A DNA stretch of 64,000 nt, from assembly GCA_035533215.1 (NCBI GenBank), contig DATLUG010000042.1, positions 1-64,000 of the forward strand, given 5' to 3'. The DNA comes from DAHUZL01 sp035533215. GTDB lineage: Bacteria > Chloroflexota > Dormibacteria > Aeolococcales > Bog-877. The notes beneath the pieces are model-generated. The model was not told the origin of the DNA and did not search any database. It worked only from the letters and a program-made list of their open reading frames with translations. A program made the position numbers and the translations under genes. Numbering within the stretch: the first letter of the stretch is position 1; the number at the start of each line of letters is the position of its first letter. Shown here piece by piece: positions 16,363 to 24,425 of the stretch.

Positions 16363-16985
16363 CCGCTCGGACCGGCGCAGATCGACACCCCGCCGCCGCC
16401 GCCGGGCCGGCCGGGCAGGCGGACGACCGCGACCAGCCGGCCGGGGTCGAGTGCCAGGCAGAGGACGGCAAGCGACCGCGGGCCCCCCGCTCGGTCGAGG
16501 TTCAGCTGACCGGGGAATCCCGCCGACACCAGCTGGTCGAGGGCCCCGGGGAGGCCGATCTGGCCCACCCCCACCCGGTCGGCGTGCAGGAGGATCAGGG
16601 GGCCGCCCCCCGGCTGGAGCTGGTACCGGAAGCTGACCACGACGCGCTGGCCCAGCGGCAGCACCGCTGCGGTCACCACCAGCTGGCCCCGCTCCACGTG
16701 GGCGGCGAGGTCGGTCGGCGTCCCCGGCGTCCCCGACCCCAGCCGCAGGAGACGGGTCACCTCGGCGTCGCCGAGCTGGACCTGGGCGACGCCCTCCCGG
16801 CGGCGGATCGCGTCCAGCGCCGCCAGGCTGACCGCGCGGCGGAGCGCTCCCGCTGAGCTCGGCGCCACCGGCGGGTAGGTGGGGGCGGTGGTCAGCTGGT
16901 GGTAGAGGAAGCCGCCGGCGGCGACGACGAGGACGATCGGCAGGAGGCAGGAGGCGCAGGCGGAGAGGCAGCCCCGGCGGAGCAC
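16359..16985 (-). CDS. Membrane-anchored protein of unknown function
   Basis: A 208-residue protein with one N-terminal membrane segment (CLLPIVLVVAAGGFLYHQL, about residues 13-31) followed by an extracytoplasmic domain. The pattern, a hydrophobic anchor then VQLGDAEVTRLL, LVVTAAVLPLGQRVVVSFRYQL and GQIGLPGALDQLV, resembles DUF2140/LmeA-like lipid-binding anchored proteins, but similarity is by shape only. It ends with Gly-rich residues and a Cys. Its stop overlaps the moaC start, and it follows a NUDIX gene by 6 bases, so the three are probably one transcript. Confidence 0.7.
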   Translation of the reverse strand: MLRRGCLSACASCLLPIVLVVAAGGFLYHQLTTAPTYPPVAPSSAGALRRAVSLAALDAIRRREGVAQVQLGDAEVTRLLRLGSGTPGTPTDLAAHVERGQLVVTAAVLPLGQRVVVSFRYQLQPGGGPLILLHADRVGVGQIGLPGALDQLVSAGFPGQLNLDRAGGPRSLAVLCLALDPGRLVAVVRLPGRPGGGGGVSICAGPSG

Positions 16986-16991
16986 GGCGGC

Positions 16992-17543
16992 TCAGCCGGG
17001 CCCGGAGGCGCCGACCGCGGACCCTCCCCTGGCGGTCGCGGCGGCGGCGCGCCAGGCCGCCAGCGCCTGACGGTGGCTGGAGAAGGCCAGCTCGGGCATG
17101 CCGTCGGGCGCGAAGAAGTCCAGCTCGGTCGCCTCCGGGGTGGGGGAGGGCCGGCCCGCCGCCACCGCGCCGCCGTAGGCGACGACCACCAGCCCCGCGG
17201 CGGTGAGCCCGACGTGGAAGACGCCGAGGAGCCGCACCGCCCCCAGCTCGCAGCCCGTCTCCTCGAGGCACTCCCGGCGGGCCCCGTGCTCGGGGTGCTC
17301 GTCGTAGTCGAGGTATCCGCCCGGGAGCGCCCACTCCCCCAGCCCCGGCGCGATCCCGCGCCGGATCGCGAGCACCCGGCCGCCCCCGTCCACCGCGATC
17401 GCCACCACCACCACCTTGGGGTCGCGGAACGCGACGAAGGCGCACGACGGGCAGCTGGGCAGGGTATGGGCCTCCACCGGCCGGGGCACCAGCCGGGCCC
17501 CGCAGTGGGGGCAGAAGCGGTACGGCGCGTCGGTCAGACCCAC
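16992..17543 (-). CDS. NUDIX hydrolase with N-terminal zinc ribbon
   Basis: A 183-residue protein. A zinc ribbon opens it (FCPHCGARL and SCPSCAF), followed by a NUDIX fold whose box is complete: GGYLDYDEHPEHGARRECLEETG matches G-x5-E-x7-R-E-U-x-E-E-x-G. Such ribbon-NUDIX proteins hydrolyse nucleotide diphosphate derivatives (NADH pyrophosphatase-like or ADP-ribose types); the exact substrate is unknown. GTG 17543 is chosen because it precedes the ribbon by nine residues. It overlaps the preceding short gene by ten bases. Confidence 0.86.
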   Translation of the reverse strand: MGLTDAPYRFCPHCGARLVPRPVEAHTLPSCPSCAFVAFRDPKVVVVAIAVDGGGRVLAIRRGIAPGLGEWALPGGYLDYDEHPEHGARRECLEETGCELGAVRLLGVFHVGLTAAGLVVVAYGGAVAAGRPSPTPEATELDFFAPDGMPELAFSSHRQALAAWRAAAATARGGSAVGASGPG

Positions 17544-17836
17544 TCGATCCCGAGGAGGCGCAGCCGGGGGTCCTCGGTCGTCAGGATGCGGATGCGCGCG
17601 ACCACGTACCGGCGGTCCCCCGGGCGCAGCCGGACGGGATGCGGCGGAAGGGCGCCCGCCGCGGGGTCCGGCCGGACCGTCCCCCGCCGGTAGACGACGA
17701 CCGGCTCCCGGAGGCGGGCGTCGAGGTAGGCGGCGAGGCCGGGGTCGTCGCACACGACCCGACCGTCCTCTCGGACGGAGGCGACCGCGCCGTCGCGCTC
17801 GATCGCCCAGCAGAGCACATCGGTGGAGGCCGGCAC
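17534..17836 (-). CDS. Conserved-looking 100-residue protein, unknown
   Basis: A 100-residue acidic-basic mixed protein without membrane segments or Cys pairs (one Cys near each of residues 9 and 29). Strand-like segments TDVLCWAIERDGAVASVREDGRVVCDD and RYVVARIRILTTEDPRLRLLGIEWV suggest a small alpha/beta domain. I recognise no family. The GTG is preceded at 7 bases by TATCAT, a -10 box, so the mRNA is probably leaderless. It heads the run into NUDIX, the anchored protein and moaC. Confidence 0.6.
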   Translation of the reverse strand: MPASTDVLCWAIERDGAVASVREDGRVVCDDPGLAAYLDARLREPVVVYRRGTVRPDPAAGALPPHPVRLRPGDRRYVVARIRILTTEDPRLRLLGIEWV

Positions 17837-17843
17837 GGCGGCG

Positions 17844-17849
17844 ATGATA
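17844..17849 (-). promoter_or_regulatory. -10 box, leaderless promoter
   Basis: On the minus strand TATCAT ends 7 bases before the GTG at 17836. No Shine-Dalgarno fits between them. Confidence 0.45.
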
Positions 17850-17897
17850 CTGCGGGTCCGCGTGCGCCTCAGCACGATCGCCCGACCCCGACCCGGC

Positions 17898-19205
17898 TCA
17901 CCCCGGGGGAGCGGGCCGAGCCGGGTCGAGGTGGTCGCGATTCCAGTCCAGCTGGGGCCCGCTCTCGTCACCGCCGCGGCGGATCGCGGCCGGCCCGTAG
18001 CGCTGGCGCAACCGGTCGAGCGCCTGGTCCAGCCCGCTCGGCCCGGTGGCCGGGGCCGCGAACAGGTCCAGCTGCGCTGTGCTCGTGAGCTGCTCCACCC
18101 CGACCCCGAGGAGGCGGACCGGGCGCCCGCTGTGCCACGCCTCCGCCAGCAGCGCGGCGGCCGCCTCCCCGATGGCGCGGTCGGCGTCGACCGGCGAGGC
18201 CAGGGTCCGGCGCCGCCCGACGGTCTCGAAGTCGGCGTAGCGGAGGCGCAGGGTGACCGCTCGGGCGGCGAGCCGGCGGCCACGGAGCCGTCCCCCGACC
18301 TCGGCGGCGAGCGCCAGGCAGCGGCGGGTCAGCCCCTCGGCGTCGCCCCGATCAGCGGCATACGTCTCCTCCCGGCTGATCGAACGCGGGATGCCGGGGA
18401 GGACGACCGGGGCGGGATCGAGGCCGGCCGCCCGGGCGGCGAGGCCGACGGCCGCCGGTCCCAGCCCGAGGGCCAAGGCCGCGGGAGTGCGCTGGGCCAG
18501 CTCCCCGAGGGTCGTGACCCGGAGGCGGCGGAGCGCCGCCTGGGTCCTCGGGCCGATCCCGGGGAGCTCGCCGATGGGAAGCGGGGCCAGGAAGGCGGCC
18601 TCGCTCCCCGGCGGGATCACCAGCAGCCCGTCGGGCTTGCTGCGCCGGGACGCCACCTTGGCCACCGTCTTGGAGGTGGCGACGCCGACCGAGGCGCTGA
18701 GCCGGCAGTGCCGCAGGATCGTTCGCCGCAGCTCGGCCGCGATCGCCTCCGGGGCCCCGAACCGCCTGGCGGAGCCGGTGACGTCCAGGTAGGCCTCGTC
18801 GAGCGACGCGGGTTCCACCAGGGGGGTGACCGACCCCAGCACCCGGAACACCCCGCGCGAGACGTCGGCGTAGTGAGCGATGTCGACCGGGAGCACCCAG
18901 GCCGATGGGCATCGGCGGCGGGCCTCCCCCAGCGGCATCGCCGAGCGCACGCCGAACGCCCGGGCCGGGTAGGAGGCGGCGCACACGACGGCCCGCCCGA
19001 GCGGCCCCGTCTGACCCGGCTCCAGCCGCAGGGAGCCGCCCACGATCACGGCGGCTCCCGCCATCTGGGGGTGGCGGAGCTGCTCGCACGAGGCGAAGAA
19101 GGCGTCCAGGTCGACGTGGAGGATCGCCCGCGCCCCGATCGGCCAGTGGGTGGGCGCCGCGGGGGCGGGCGCTGCCGCGGGCGGGGTGCCGACCGGACCG
19201 TTCAG
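17898..19205 (-). CDS. dinB: DNA polymerase IV (Y family)
   Basis: A Y-family translesion polymerase of about 435 residues. ILHVDLDAFFASCEQ holds the first catalytic Asp and the aromatic steric gate, YPARAFGVRSAMPL and SLDEAYLDVTG the remaining catalytic acids, and IGELPGIGPRTQAALRRL the helix-hairpin-helix. The little-finger domain follows (VTLRLRYADFETV). No ATG, GTG or TTG occurs in frame between 19205 and the first catalytic motif; a CTG at 19205 overlaps the upstream stop (CTGA) and is my best start. A GTG at 19358 would need a 51-residue Arg-rich extension. Confidence 0.85.
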   Translation of the reverse strand: MNGPVGTPPAAAPAPAAPTHWPIGARAILHVDLDAFFASCEQLRHPQMAGAAVIVGGSLRLEPGQTGPLGRAVVCAASYPARAFGVRSAMPLGEARRRCPSAWVLPVDIAHYADVSRGVFRVLGSVTPLVEPASLDEAYLDVTGSARRFGAPEAIAAELRRTILRHCRLSASVGVATSKTVAKVASRRSKPDGLLVIPPGSEAAFLAPLPIGELPGIGPRTQAALRRLRVTTLGELAQRTPAALALGLGPAAVGLAARAAGLDPAPVVLPGIPRSISREETYAADRGDAEGLTRRCLALAAEVGGRLRGRRLAARAVTLRLRYADFETVGRRRTLASPVDADRAIGEAAAALLAEAWHSGRPVRLLGVGVEQLTSTAQLDLFAAPATGPSGLDQALDRLRQRYGPAAIRRGGDESGPQLDWNRDHLDPARPAPPG

Positions 19206-19492
19206 CGCGACGCGGCGACGTCGGGGCCGACCGGGGCGCGCCCGCGACCGCGGGCACGCCGGTGGGCGACGAGGTCGTCGTCCCGGAGATGGCCGGCCGC
19301 GATCATCAGCTCGACGTAGCTGACCCCCAGGTGGGGAGCGGCTCGCCGCAGCACCCACGGCGGCGGGTTGGAGCGATTCTTGCTGACCGACTGGTAGAAG
19401 TAGATCTGGTTGAGGTCGCAGAGCACGGCCAGCCGGTGCAGCGAGAGGCCACGGTCCTGGCAGCGGGCTCTGAGGTACTCGGCGAACTCCAT
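19202..19492 (-). CDS. Small helix-turn-helix protein, XRE-like
   Basis: A 96-residue protein: MEFAEYLRARCQDRGLSLHRLAVLCDLNQIYFYQSVSKNR is, in two parts, a helix-turn-helix of the Cro/XRE type, followed by LRRAAPHLGVSYVELMIAAGHL, the usual fourth and fifth helices. It ends with an Arg-rich tail. There is no ligand or protease domain. It precedes dinB with a four-base overlap, so it may control the polymerase gene or itself; unlike LexA it has no autocleavage domain. Confidence 0.72.
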   Translation of the reverse strand: MEFAEYLRARCQDRGLSLHRLAVLCDLNQIYFYQSVSKNRSNPPPWVLRRAAPHLGVSYVELMIAAGHLRDDDLVAHRRARGRGRAPVGPDVAASR

Positions 19493-19913
19493 GCGATCCC
19501 CGACGGTCGAGGCGGCGGCTCCGACGGGGCGGCCCGCCGGCGGGCGCCCGACCCGTGGCGCCATGCTAACACCGGTCCCACGGCGTGCTGGCCCGTTTCG
19601 CGCCCGGCTTCCGCAAAGCCGCCGGTCACCCCCGTGCCCGGCTCCCGGGGTCCCGTCGGGTCGGTGCCGGTGCCCTGCTGGGACGTGACCGCAGACCGGT
19701 CGGTCCCCCGTCCCCCAGCACCGGCGCCACGACCAGCGCGACCCTCGCGATCCGCCGCGCCCGGAGCCCCGGATGTGGACGACCACGGTCGCGACCGGCT
19801 GGACCACCACCCGCCCAGCCGGACCGCCAGGATCAGCCGCCGGCTGCCACCCCGCCGGGGATCCGCATCGCGGCCGCGGTCCACCCCCCGCGTCGCCCGA
19901 CCCGGGCCTGGGG
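19493..19913. other. 421-base gap without a recognised gene
   Basis: No frame shows family motifs, and the long frames here are Arg/Pro/Gly-rich shadows. It should hold the promoter of the small HTH gene (minus) and the terminus of the HAD gene. I see no clear hairpin with a T-run. Confidence 0.5.
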
Positions 19914-20681
19914 TCACGAGCGCTCCCCGAGGGCCGCGACCTCGCAGAGGAGCGCGGACCAAAGGGGCGCCCGACCGGCCGGCGCCAGCCGCGCCCGCAT
20001 CCCCGCGGCCCTGGCGCCGGCCAGGTCGGCCGCCGGGGAGTCGCCGACGAAGAGCACCGCGCCCGGCGCGAGCCGCAGCCGTCGCAGCAGCGCCGCGAAG
20101 ATCGCCGGGTGAGGCTTGCGCCAGCCCACCTGGCTGCTGAACACGGTGACGTCCAGGTGGGCGAGGAGGCCCAGGTGCCGGAGCTGGGCGCGGAGGACGG
20201 CGGGCGGGTAGGGGGCGTTGGAGCAGAGCCCGGTGCGCAGTCCGTGGCCGCGGATCGCCTCCAGGAGGCGGACCGCGCCGGGCCGGACCGTCACCCCGGC
20301 GAACCAGGCTCGCTGATGGAGCCACACCACCCGGGAGCGGGTGCGCGACGGCACCCGGTGGCCGACCAGCTCCAGGAGGGCGGCGTCGTACACCCGGGCG
20401 ATGTCGACCTCGCGGGCGGGATCGGACCCCTCCCCCGAGGGGCCGGCCGCCGACTCCACCCTGGCGTCGAGCGCCCTCGCCAGTCCCCTGGGCGCGGCGC
20501 CGCCCCCTCGGACGGGCAGGAGGAGCCGCGCCAGCTCCGGGTCGAGCCGGTCCAGCGACGCCACCGGTCGCCGGAAGCTGACCAGGGTGCCGCCGTAGTC
20601 GAAGGCCACCGCGCGCAGTCGCGGGTGGATCACGCCCCCCGGCTCCGGGCCGGGCGCGGTCAGCTCCGGCGGAACGGCCAC
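19914..20681 (-). CDS. HAD-family hydrolase
   Basis: A 255-residue haloacid dehalogenase-like phosphatase. Motif I is VAFDYGGTLVSF, with Gly at the second Asp position as in the dehalogenase branch; motif II is GLCSNAPYPP; motif III Lys is in GWRKPHPAIF; motif IV is LFVGDSPAADLAGARAAGM. The cap domain lies between motifs I and II (about residues 40-135). The substrate cannot be deduced. The start overlaps the end of the upstream coiled-coil gene by 22 bases. Confidence 0.85.
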   Translation of the reverse strand: MAVPPELTAPGPEPGGVIHPRLRAVAFDYGGTLVSFRRPVASLDRLDPELARLLLPVRGGGAAPRGLARALDARVESAAGPSGEGSDPAREVDIARVYDAALLELVGHRVPSRTRSRVVWLHQRAWFAGVTVRPGAVRLLEAIRGHGLRTGLCSNAPYPPAVLRAQLRHLGLLAHLDVTVFSSQVGWRKPHPAIFAALLRRLRLAPGAVLFVGDSPAADLAGARAAGMRARLAPAGRAPLWSALLCEVAALGERS

Positions 20682-21169
20682 CGACGCGCGCGCAGCCGGG
20701 CCTCGCGGTCGGCGAGCGCCTGCTCCCGCTCGGCGAGCCCGGCCTCCCGCTCCCGGACCTGCACCTCGACCCAGGTGCTGAGCGACCGCACCCGCTCCTC
20801 GATCTCCTGGATGCGCGCGGCACGTCCGCGGAGGTCCTCGGCCTGGTCGCTGAGGGCCCGGCGGGCCGCCTCGACCGCCTCCGCCAGCCGCTCCTCCATC
20901 TCGGTGAGGCGGCGGACCCGAACCTCCACGTCGGCAGAGAGGGCGCGCAGCGCGATCTCGGTGGCCGGGAGCTGGGCCTGGTGGAAGCCGATCGGGCTCC
21001 CGGGGAGGGCCAGCGCCGCCGACGGGGGAGGTCCGGCGGCGCTGGCCGCGCGTCCCGCGGCGGGGACCGCGATCGGCGCGGTCACGGGTCGGAGCGTCGG
21101 GGGCCGCACCGGGGCGGCGGCGGGCGCCACGGCGGCGGTCAGGCTGCGGGCGTGGTCGGAAGCGGTCAT
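20660..21169 (-). CDS. Coiled-coil protein of unknown function
   Basis: A 169-residue protein: Ala/Pro-rich N-terminal 60 residues, then a long helix from about residue 75 to 160 with heptad-like Leu/Ala and many Glu/Arg (VRRLTEMEERLAEAVEAARRAL, RIQEIEERVRSLSTWVEVQV, AGLAEREQALADREARLRARR). No membrane segment or signal. The fold suggests a structural or scaffolding role. It overlaps the HAD gene, so they are co-expressed. ATG 21169 is taken because an earlier in-frame start lies in low-complexity sequence. Confidence 0.65.
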   Translation of the reverse strand: MTASDHARSLTAAVAPAAAPVRPPTLRPVTAPIAVPAAGRAASAAGPPPSAALALPGSPIGFHQAQLPATEIALRALSADVEVRVRRLTEMEERLAEAVEAARRALSDQAEDLRGRAARIQEIEERVRSLSTWVEVQVREREAGLAEREQALADREARLRARRWPFRRS

Positions 21170-21268
21170 GACCGATGGCTCCTGCGAAGACGTGGAACGG
21201 ACCGGAGCTCCCGGGCTGCGGTCCACCCTAGCAGGGGACGTGGCCGCCGTCGAGCGGCCGCGGGCCGC

Positions 21269-21787
21269 TCACGGCGCCGCCGGGCCTCCCGCGGGGCCGG
21301 CAGCCGGCTTCGCCCCCGGCCGGCGTCGCCGTCGCCGCCGCCGGCTTCCCGTCGAGCCCGCCCCCGAAAGCCCTCCATCCCGGTTCGGCTGGCCGGCCGC
21401 CGGTGGACGGGGGCCTCCGCCAGGTGGGCGGCCCGGGGCGGGCGGTGCGGCCCCGCCGGCGGTCGCGGGCTCGCGCGCCTGCCGGTCCAGCGGCGGCCGC
21501 CCGCCCCGGCGGCGACCCCGCCGCAAACCCTGCGACGGGCCCGATCCTGGCTGGCGGTCGCGGGCCGGCTCGGTCTGGCCGAAGCGCGCAAGGGAGCTCG
21601 ACTCGGACCAGGGGCGCCACCGGAGCGGCGGAGGCTCTCCGTACCCCACGAGGGTCAGGTCGAGGTCCTGGAGGAACGCCTCCAGCGGCCGCTTCTCCTT
21701 GGCGGCGTTGCCGGTCTGCCGCTGCTTCTCCGCCCAGGGCTGGTAGCGGGTCGACTCCGGATCGAGGAACTCGGGCAGCGTCGCCAT
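21269..21787 (-). CDS. Conserved-looking hypothetical with basic disordered tail
   Basis: A 172-residue protein. The first 60 residues look structured (LPEFLDPESTRYQPWAEKQRQ, KRPLEAFLQDLDLTLVGYG); the rest is Arg/Gly/Pro-rich and ends in a run of about ten Arg. Such tails bind nucleic acid or are simply disordered. ATG 21787 has no clear Shine-Dalgarno. It diverges from the metallo-beta-lactamase-fold gene. The structured start argues for a real gene, but the tail could be read-through of GC-rich sequence after a frameshift. Confidence 0.5.
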   Translation of the reverse strand: MATLPEFLDPESTRYQPWAEKQRQTGNAAKEKRPLEAFLQDLDLTLVGYGEPPPLRWRPWSESSSLARFGQTEPARDRQPGSGPSQGLRRGRRRGGRPPLDRQAREPATAGGAAPPAPGRPPGGGPRPPAAGQPNRDGGLSGAGSTGSRRRRRRRRPGAKPAAGPAGGPAAP

Positions 21788-21797
21788 CTCAGCGGAG

Positions 21798-21803
21798 TAT
21801 AGG
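21798..21803 (+). promoter_or_regulatory. -10 box, leaderless promoter
   Basis: TATAGG ends 9 bases before the GTG at 21813, with no Shine-Dalgarno between; transcription likely starts within three bases of the start codon. Confidence 0.45.
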
Positions 21804-21812
21804 ATCGGCCCC

Positions 21813-22766
21813 GTGGACCGACTCCTCGCCGAGGGCCTGTGGCAGCTGGACGCCCTCCTCGGAGGGTACGAGGACGTCAACGCCGTCTTCCTGGTCCTGG
21901 GCCCGCGCCCGTGCCTGGTCGAGACCGGGCCGCAGCTGGCGGCGGCGACCGTCCGCGCCGCGCTGGGGCGGCACGGGCTCGGGCCGACGGACCTCCGCTG
22001 GGTCGTCCTCACCCACATCCATCTCGACCACGGCGGCGGGGCGGGCGAGATCGCAGCCGCGTTTCCGCGCGCGACGGTCCTCTGCCATCCCCGGGGCGCG
22101 CGCCACCTCGCCGACCCCGGCCGGCTGGTGGCGGCCGCGGGGGTGGTGTACGGCCCCGCGCTCGACACCCTCTACGGCCGCATGACCGCGGTTCCGCAGG
22201 ACCGCATCGCCGCGGCCGAGGATGGCCGGCGGGTCGACCTCGGCGGGGGGCGCTGGCTCCGCTGCATCCACTCGCCCGGGCACGCCAAGCACCACCTCGC
22301 CGTGCTGGACGAACGGACCGGGGTGCTGCTGGCCGGGGACGCGGTCGGGGTGCAGATCCCCGGCGGCGGACCGCTCCGACCCTCCACCCCACCCGATGAC
22401 TTCGACCGCGATCAGGCGGTCGGCTCCCTGCACCGCTTCGCCCAGCTGCGGCCCAGCCAGCTGGTCCTCACCCACTTCGGTCCGGCCGGTGACCCCGAGG
22501 CGGTGCTGGTCGCGGCCGAGGAGCGGCTGCGCGGCTGGTGCGACGCCGCCGAGGCGGCGTTCGCGGAGGACCACGGCCTCGACCACATCGTGCGGGCGCT
22601 GCGCCTCCGGGTCGCCGCCGAGGGCGGCCCGCCGGTGGCGCCGGAGCGGGAGCGCGTCGTGCAGCTGATGAGCGGCGCGCGGTCCAATGCCGCCGGACTC
22701 CGGGGCTGGCTCCAGCGCCGGGCGGCCGCCGGATCCGGGGCCGCGGCGGGCATCCCGGCCGGATGA
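21813..22766 (+). CDS. Metallo-beta-lactamase fold hydrolase
   Basis: A 317-residue protein. The zinc motif THIHLDHGGGAGEIA (HxHxDH) is followed by RCIHSPGHAKHHLAV (third His), GDAVGV (bridging Asp) and LTHFG (last His), so the binuclear site is complete. After about residue 220 a helical C-terminal region follows, as in thioesterase-like or glyoxalase II-like members. The substrate is unknown. GTG 21813 sits behind a leaderless -10 box. Its stop overlaps the start of the YjbQ gene. Confidence 0.87.
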   Translation: MDRLLAEGLWQLDALLGGYEDVNAVFLVLGPRPCLVETGPQLAAATVRAALGRHGLGPTDLRWVVLTHIHLDHGGGAGEIAAAFPRATVLCHPRGARHLADPGRLVAAAGVVYGPALDTLYGRMTAVPQDRIAAAEDGRRVDLGGGRWLRCIHSPGHAKHHLAVLDERTGVLLAGDAVGVQIPGGGPLRPSTPPDDFDRDQAVGSLHRFAQLRPSQLVLTHFGPAGDPEAVLVAAEERLRGWCDAAEAAFAEDHGLDHIVRALRLRVAAEGGPPVAPERERVVQLMSGARSNAAGLRGWLQRRAAAGSGAAAGIPAG

Positions 22767-23164
22767 TCACCGCCTGTCTCGAGGTGGCGACGGGCCGCCG
22801 GCGGCTCACCGACCTCACCGACGACCTCCACCGCTTCTGCCACGGGCACGGCGACGGACTGCTGTCGGTCTTCGTCCCCCACGCCACCTGCGGCCTCGCG
22901 CTGGTGGAGGTGGGGGCGGGCTCCGAGGCGGACCTGCTCGCCTGGATCGACCGCCTGCTGCCGCGGGACGAGCGCTACCGACACCGCCACGGGTCGGCCG
23001 GCCACGGCGCCGACCACCTGCTCCCGGCGCTGCTGCCGCCGACCCTGACCGTCCCGGTCGTCGGCGGACGCCCGGCGCTGGGGACCTGGCAGCACGTGGT
23101 GCTCGTCGACACCAATCCCGACAACCCCGAGCGCCGGGTGCAGCTCGACCTTCTTCCCGGCTGA
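22763..23164 (+). CDS. YjbQ/UPF0047 family protein
   Basis: A 133-residue protein typical in length for UPF0047. Family landmarks are LLSVFVPHATCGLALVE, the GSEADLLAWIDRLLP helix, HGADHLLPALLPPTLTVPVV, and LGTWQHVVLVD near the end; the His and Glu residues form a metal-like site. Some members can substitute weakly for thiamine-phosphate synthase, but the true function is unsettled. Its ATG overlaps the hydrolase stop (ATGA). Confidence 0.88.
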   Translation: MITACLEVATGRRRLTDLTDDLHRFCHGHGDGLLSVFVPHATCGLALVEVGAGSEADLLAWIDRLLPRDERYRHRHGSAGHGADHLLPALLPPTLTVPVVGGRPALGTWQHVVLVDTNPDNPERRVQLDLLPG

Positions 23165-23278
23165 GCCGCCCCGGGCCCGGCGGCAGGTTTGGGAATGCGC
23201 CGGGCGGGGTAAACCTCCACCGCGGGCGTGGGTGCGCCGAGGCATCGCAGTGAGGCGTCCCGTGCCTGAGGGATCGTC

Positions 23279-24418
23279 ATGCTGCAGCGCCGGATCGCGG
23301 TCATCGCACCCCCGTGGTACCCGATCCCGCCCCAGGGCTACGGCGGGATCGAGCTGGTGGTGGGACTCCTGGTGAAGGAGCTGCGCAGCCGCGGCCACGA
23401 CGTCACGCTGTTCGGGAGCGCCGGCTCCGGTCTCGCCGTGCGGCCGCTGGCGCCCGAGGGATGGGATCGTGCCCTGGGCGGCCCCGACGAGCGCTGGCGT
23501 GAGGTGACCTACGCCGCCCGCCTCGCCACCGCCCTGCGCCGCGAGCGCCCCTTCGACGTCATCCACGATCACACCGGTGGGGCGGGCCTGGTGGTGGCGG
23601 CGAGCGCCGGCCGCGGCCCGGTGGTGCACACCGTCCATGGACCGCTCGGCGAGCCGGCCCGCACCTTCTACGCCGCACTGCGCGGGGTGGGCCTGATCGC
23701 GATCAGCGACCATCAGCGCACCACCGGGCCGGGGCTCCCCTGGCTGGCGACGGTCCCCAATGCCGTCGACCTCGGGGCCCTCCTGGAGCCCGGGGCGGTC
23801 GCCCGCGAGCCCTACCTCCTCTGTCTCGCCCGCATCTCGCCGGAGAAGGGACAGCATGTGGCGATCGCGGTCGCCCGGCGGACCGGTCGTCCGCTCGTGC
23901 TCGCCGGCAAGATCGAGCAGACCGCGGCCTCGCTGGCCTACTACGGCACCGAGATCGCGCCCCACCTGGATGGCGTCCGCGTCCGTCATCTCACCAACGT
24001 CGCGGGTCGGGAGAAGGCCGAGCTGCTCGCCGGAGCGACCGCGCTGCTGGCGCCGGTCCAGTGGCCGGAGCCGTTCGGGCTGGCGGTGGCGGAGGCGATG
24101 GCGAGCGGGACCCCGGCCGTGGCGCTGCGGCAGGGAGCGCTGCCGGAGCTGGTCGAGGACGGGGTGTCCGGCTTCGTCTGCGACACCGTCGACCAGATGG
24201 TGGCGGCGGTGGGGGCGGCGGCGGAGCTGGACCCTGAGGCCTGCGCCCGCGCTGCGCGCCTGCGGTTCAGCCCCCGGGCGCTGGTCGAGCGCACCCTCTC
24301 GGTGTACGCCGACCAGGCGGCCGGGGCGCCGGAGGCGGCGGCGCTCGTGCGGGCGCCGGTCCAGCCGGCGGGGTCCGCCTGGGCCCTCGCCACCGGGGCG
24401 CCGCCGGCGCCCAACTGA
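23279..24418 (+). CDS. GT4-family glycosyltransferase
   Basis: A 379-residue GT-B enzyme. The N-terminal domain has PPWYPIPPQGYGGIELVV (donor-side Gly loop) and PFDVIHDHTGG; the C-terminal domain has LCLARISPEKGQHVAI and the E-x7-E donor motif PEPFGLAVAEAMASGTP. This type transfers a sugar from a nucleotide sugar, often in glycan or glycogen-like glucan synthesis. It is convergent with an amylo-alpha-1,6-glucosidase, 7 bases apart; a shared role in glucan metabolism is possible but not shown. ATG 23279 follows GAGGGATC. Confidence 0.85.
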   Translation: MLQRRIAVIAPPWYPIPPQGYGGIELVVGLLVKELRSRGHDVTLFGSAGSGLAVRPLAPEGWDRALGGPDERWREVTYAARLATALRRERPFDVIHDHTGGAGLVVAASAGRGPVVHTVHGPLGEPARTFYAALRGVGLIAISDHQRTTGPGLPWLATVPNAVDLGALLEPGAVAREPYLLCLARISPEKGQHVAIAVARRTGRPLVLAGKIEQTAASLAYYGTEIAPHLDGVRVRHLTNVAGREKAELLAGATALLAPVQWPEPFGLAVAEAMASGTPAVALRQGALPELVEDGVSGFVCDTVDQMVAAVGAAAELDPEACARAARLRFSPRALVERTLSVYADQAAGAPEAAALVRAPVQPAGSAWALATGAPPAPN

Positions 24419-24425
24419 CTCCGCC

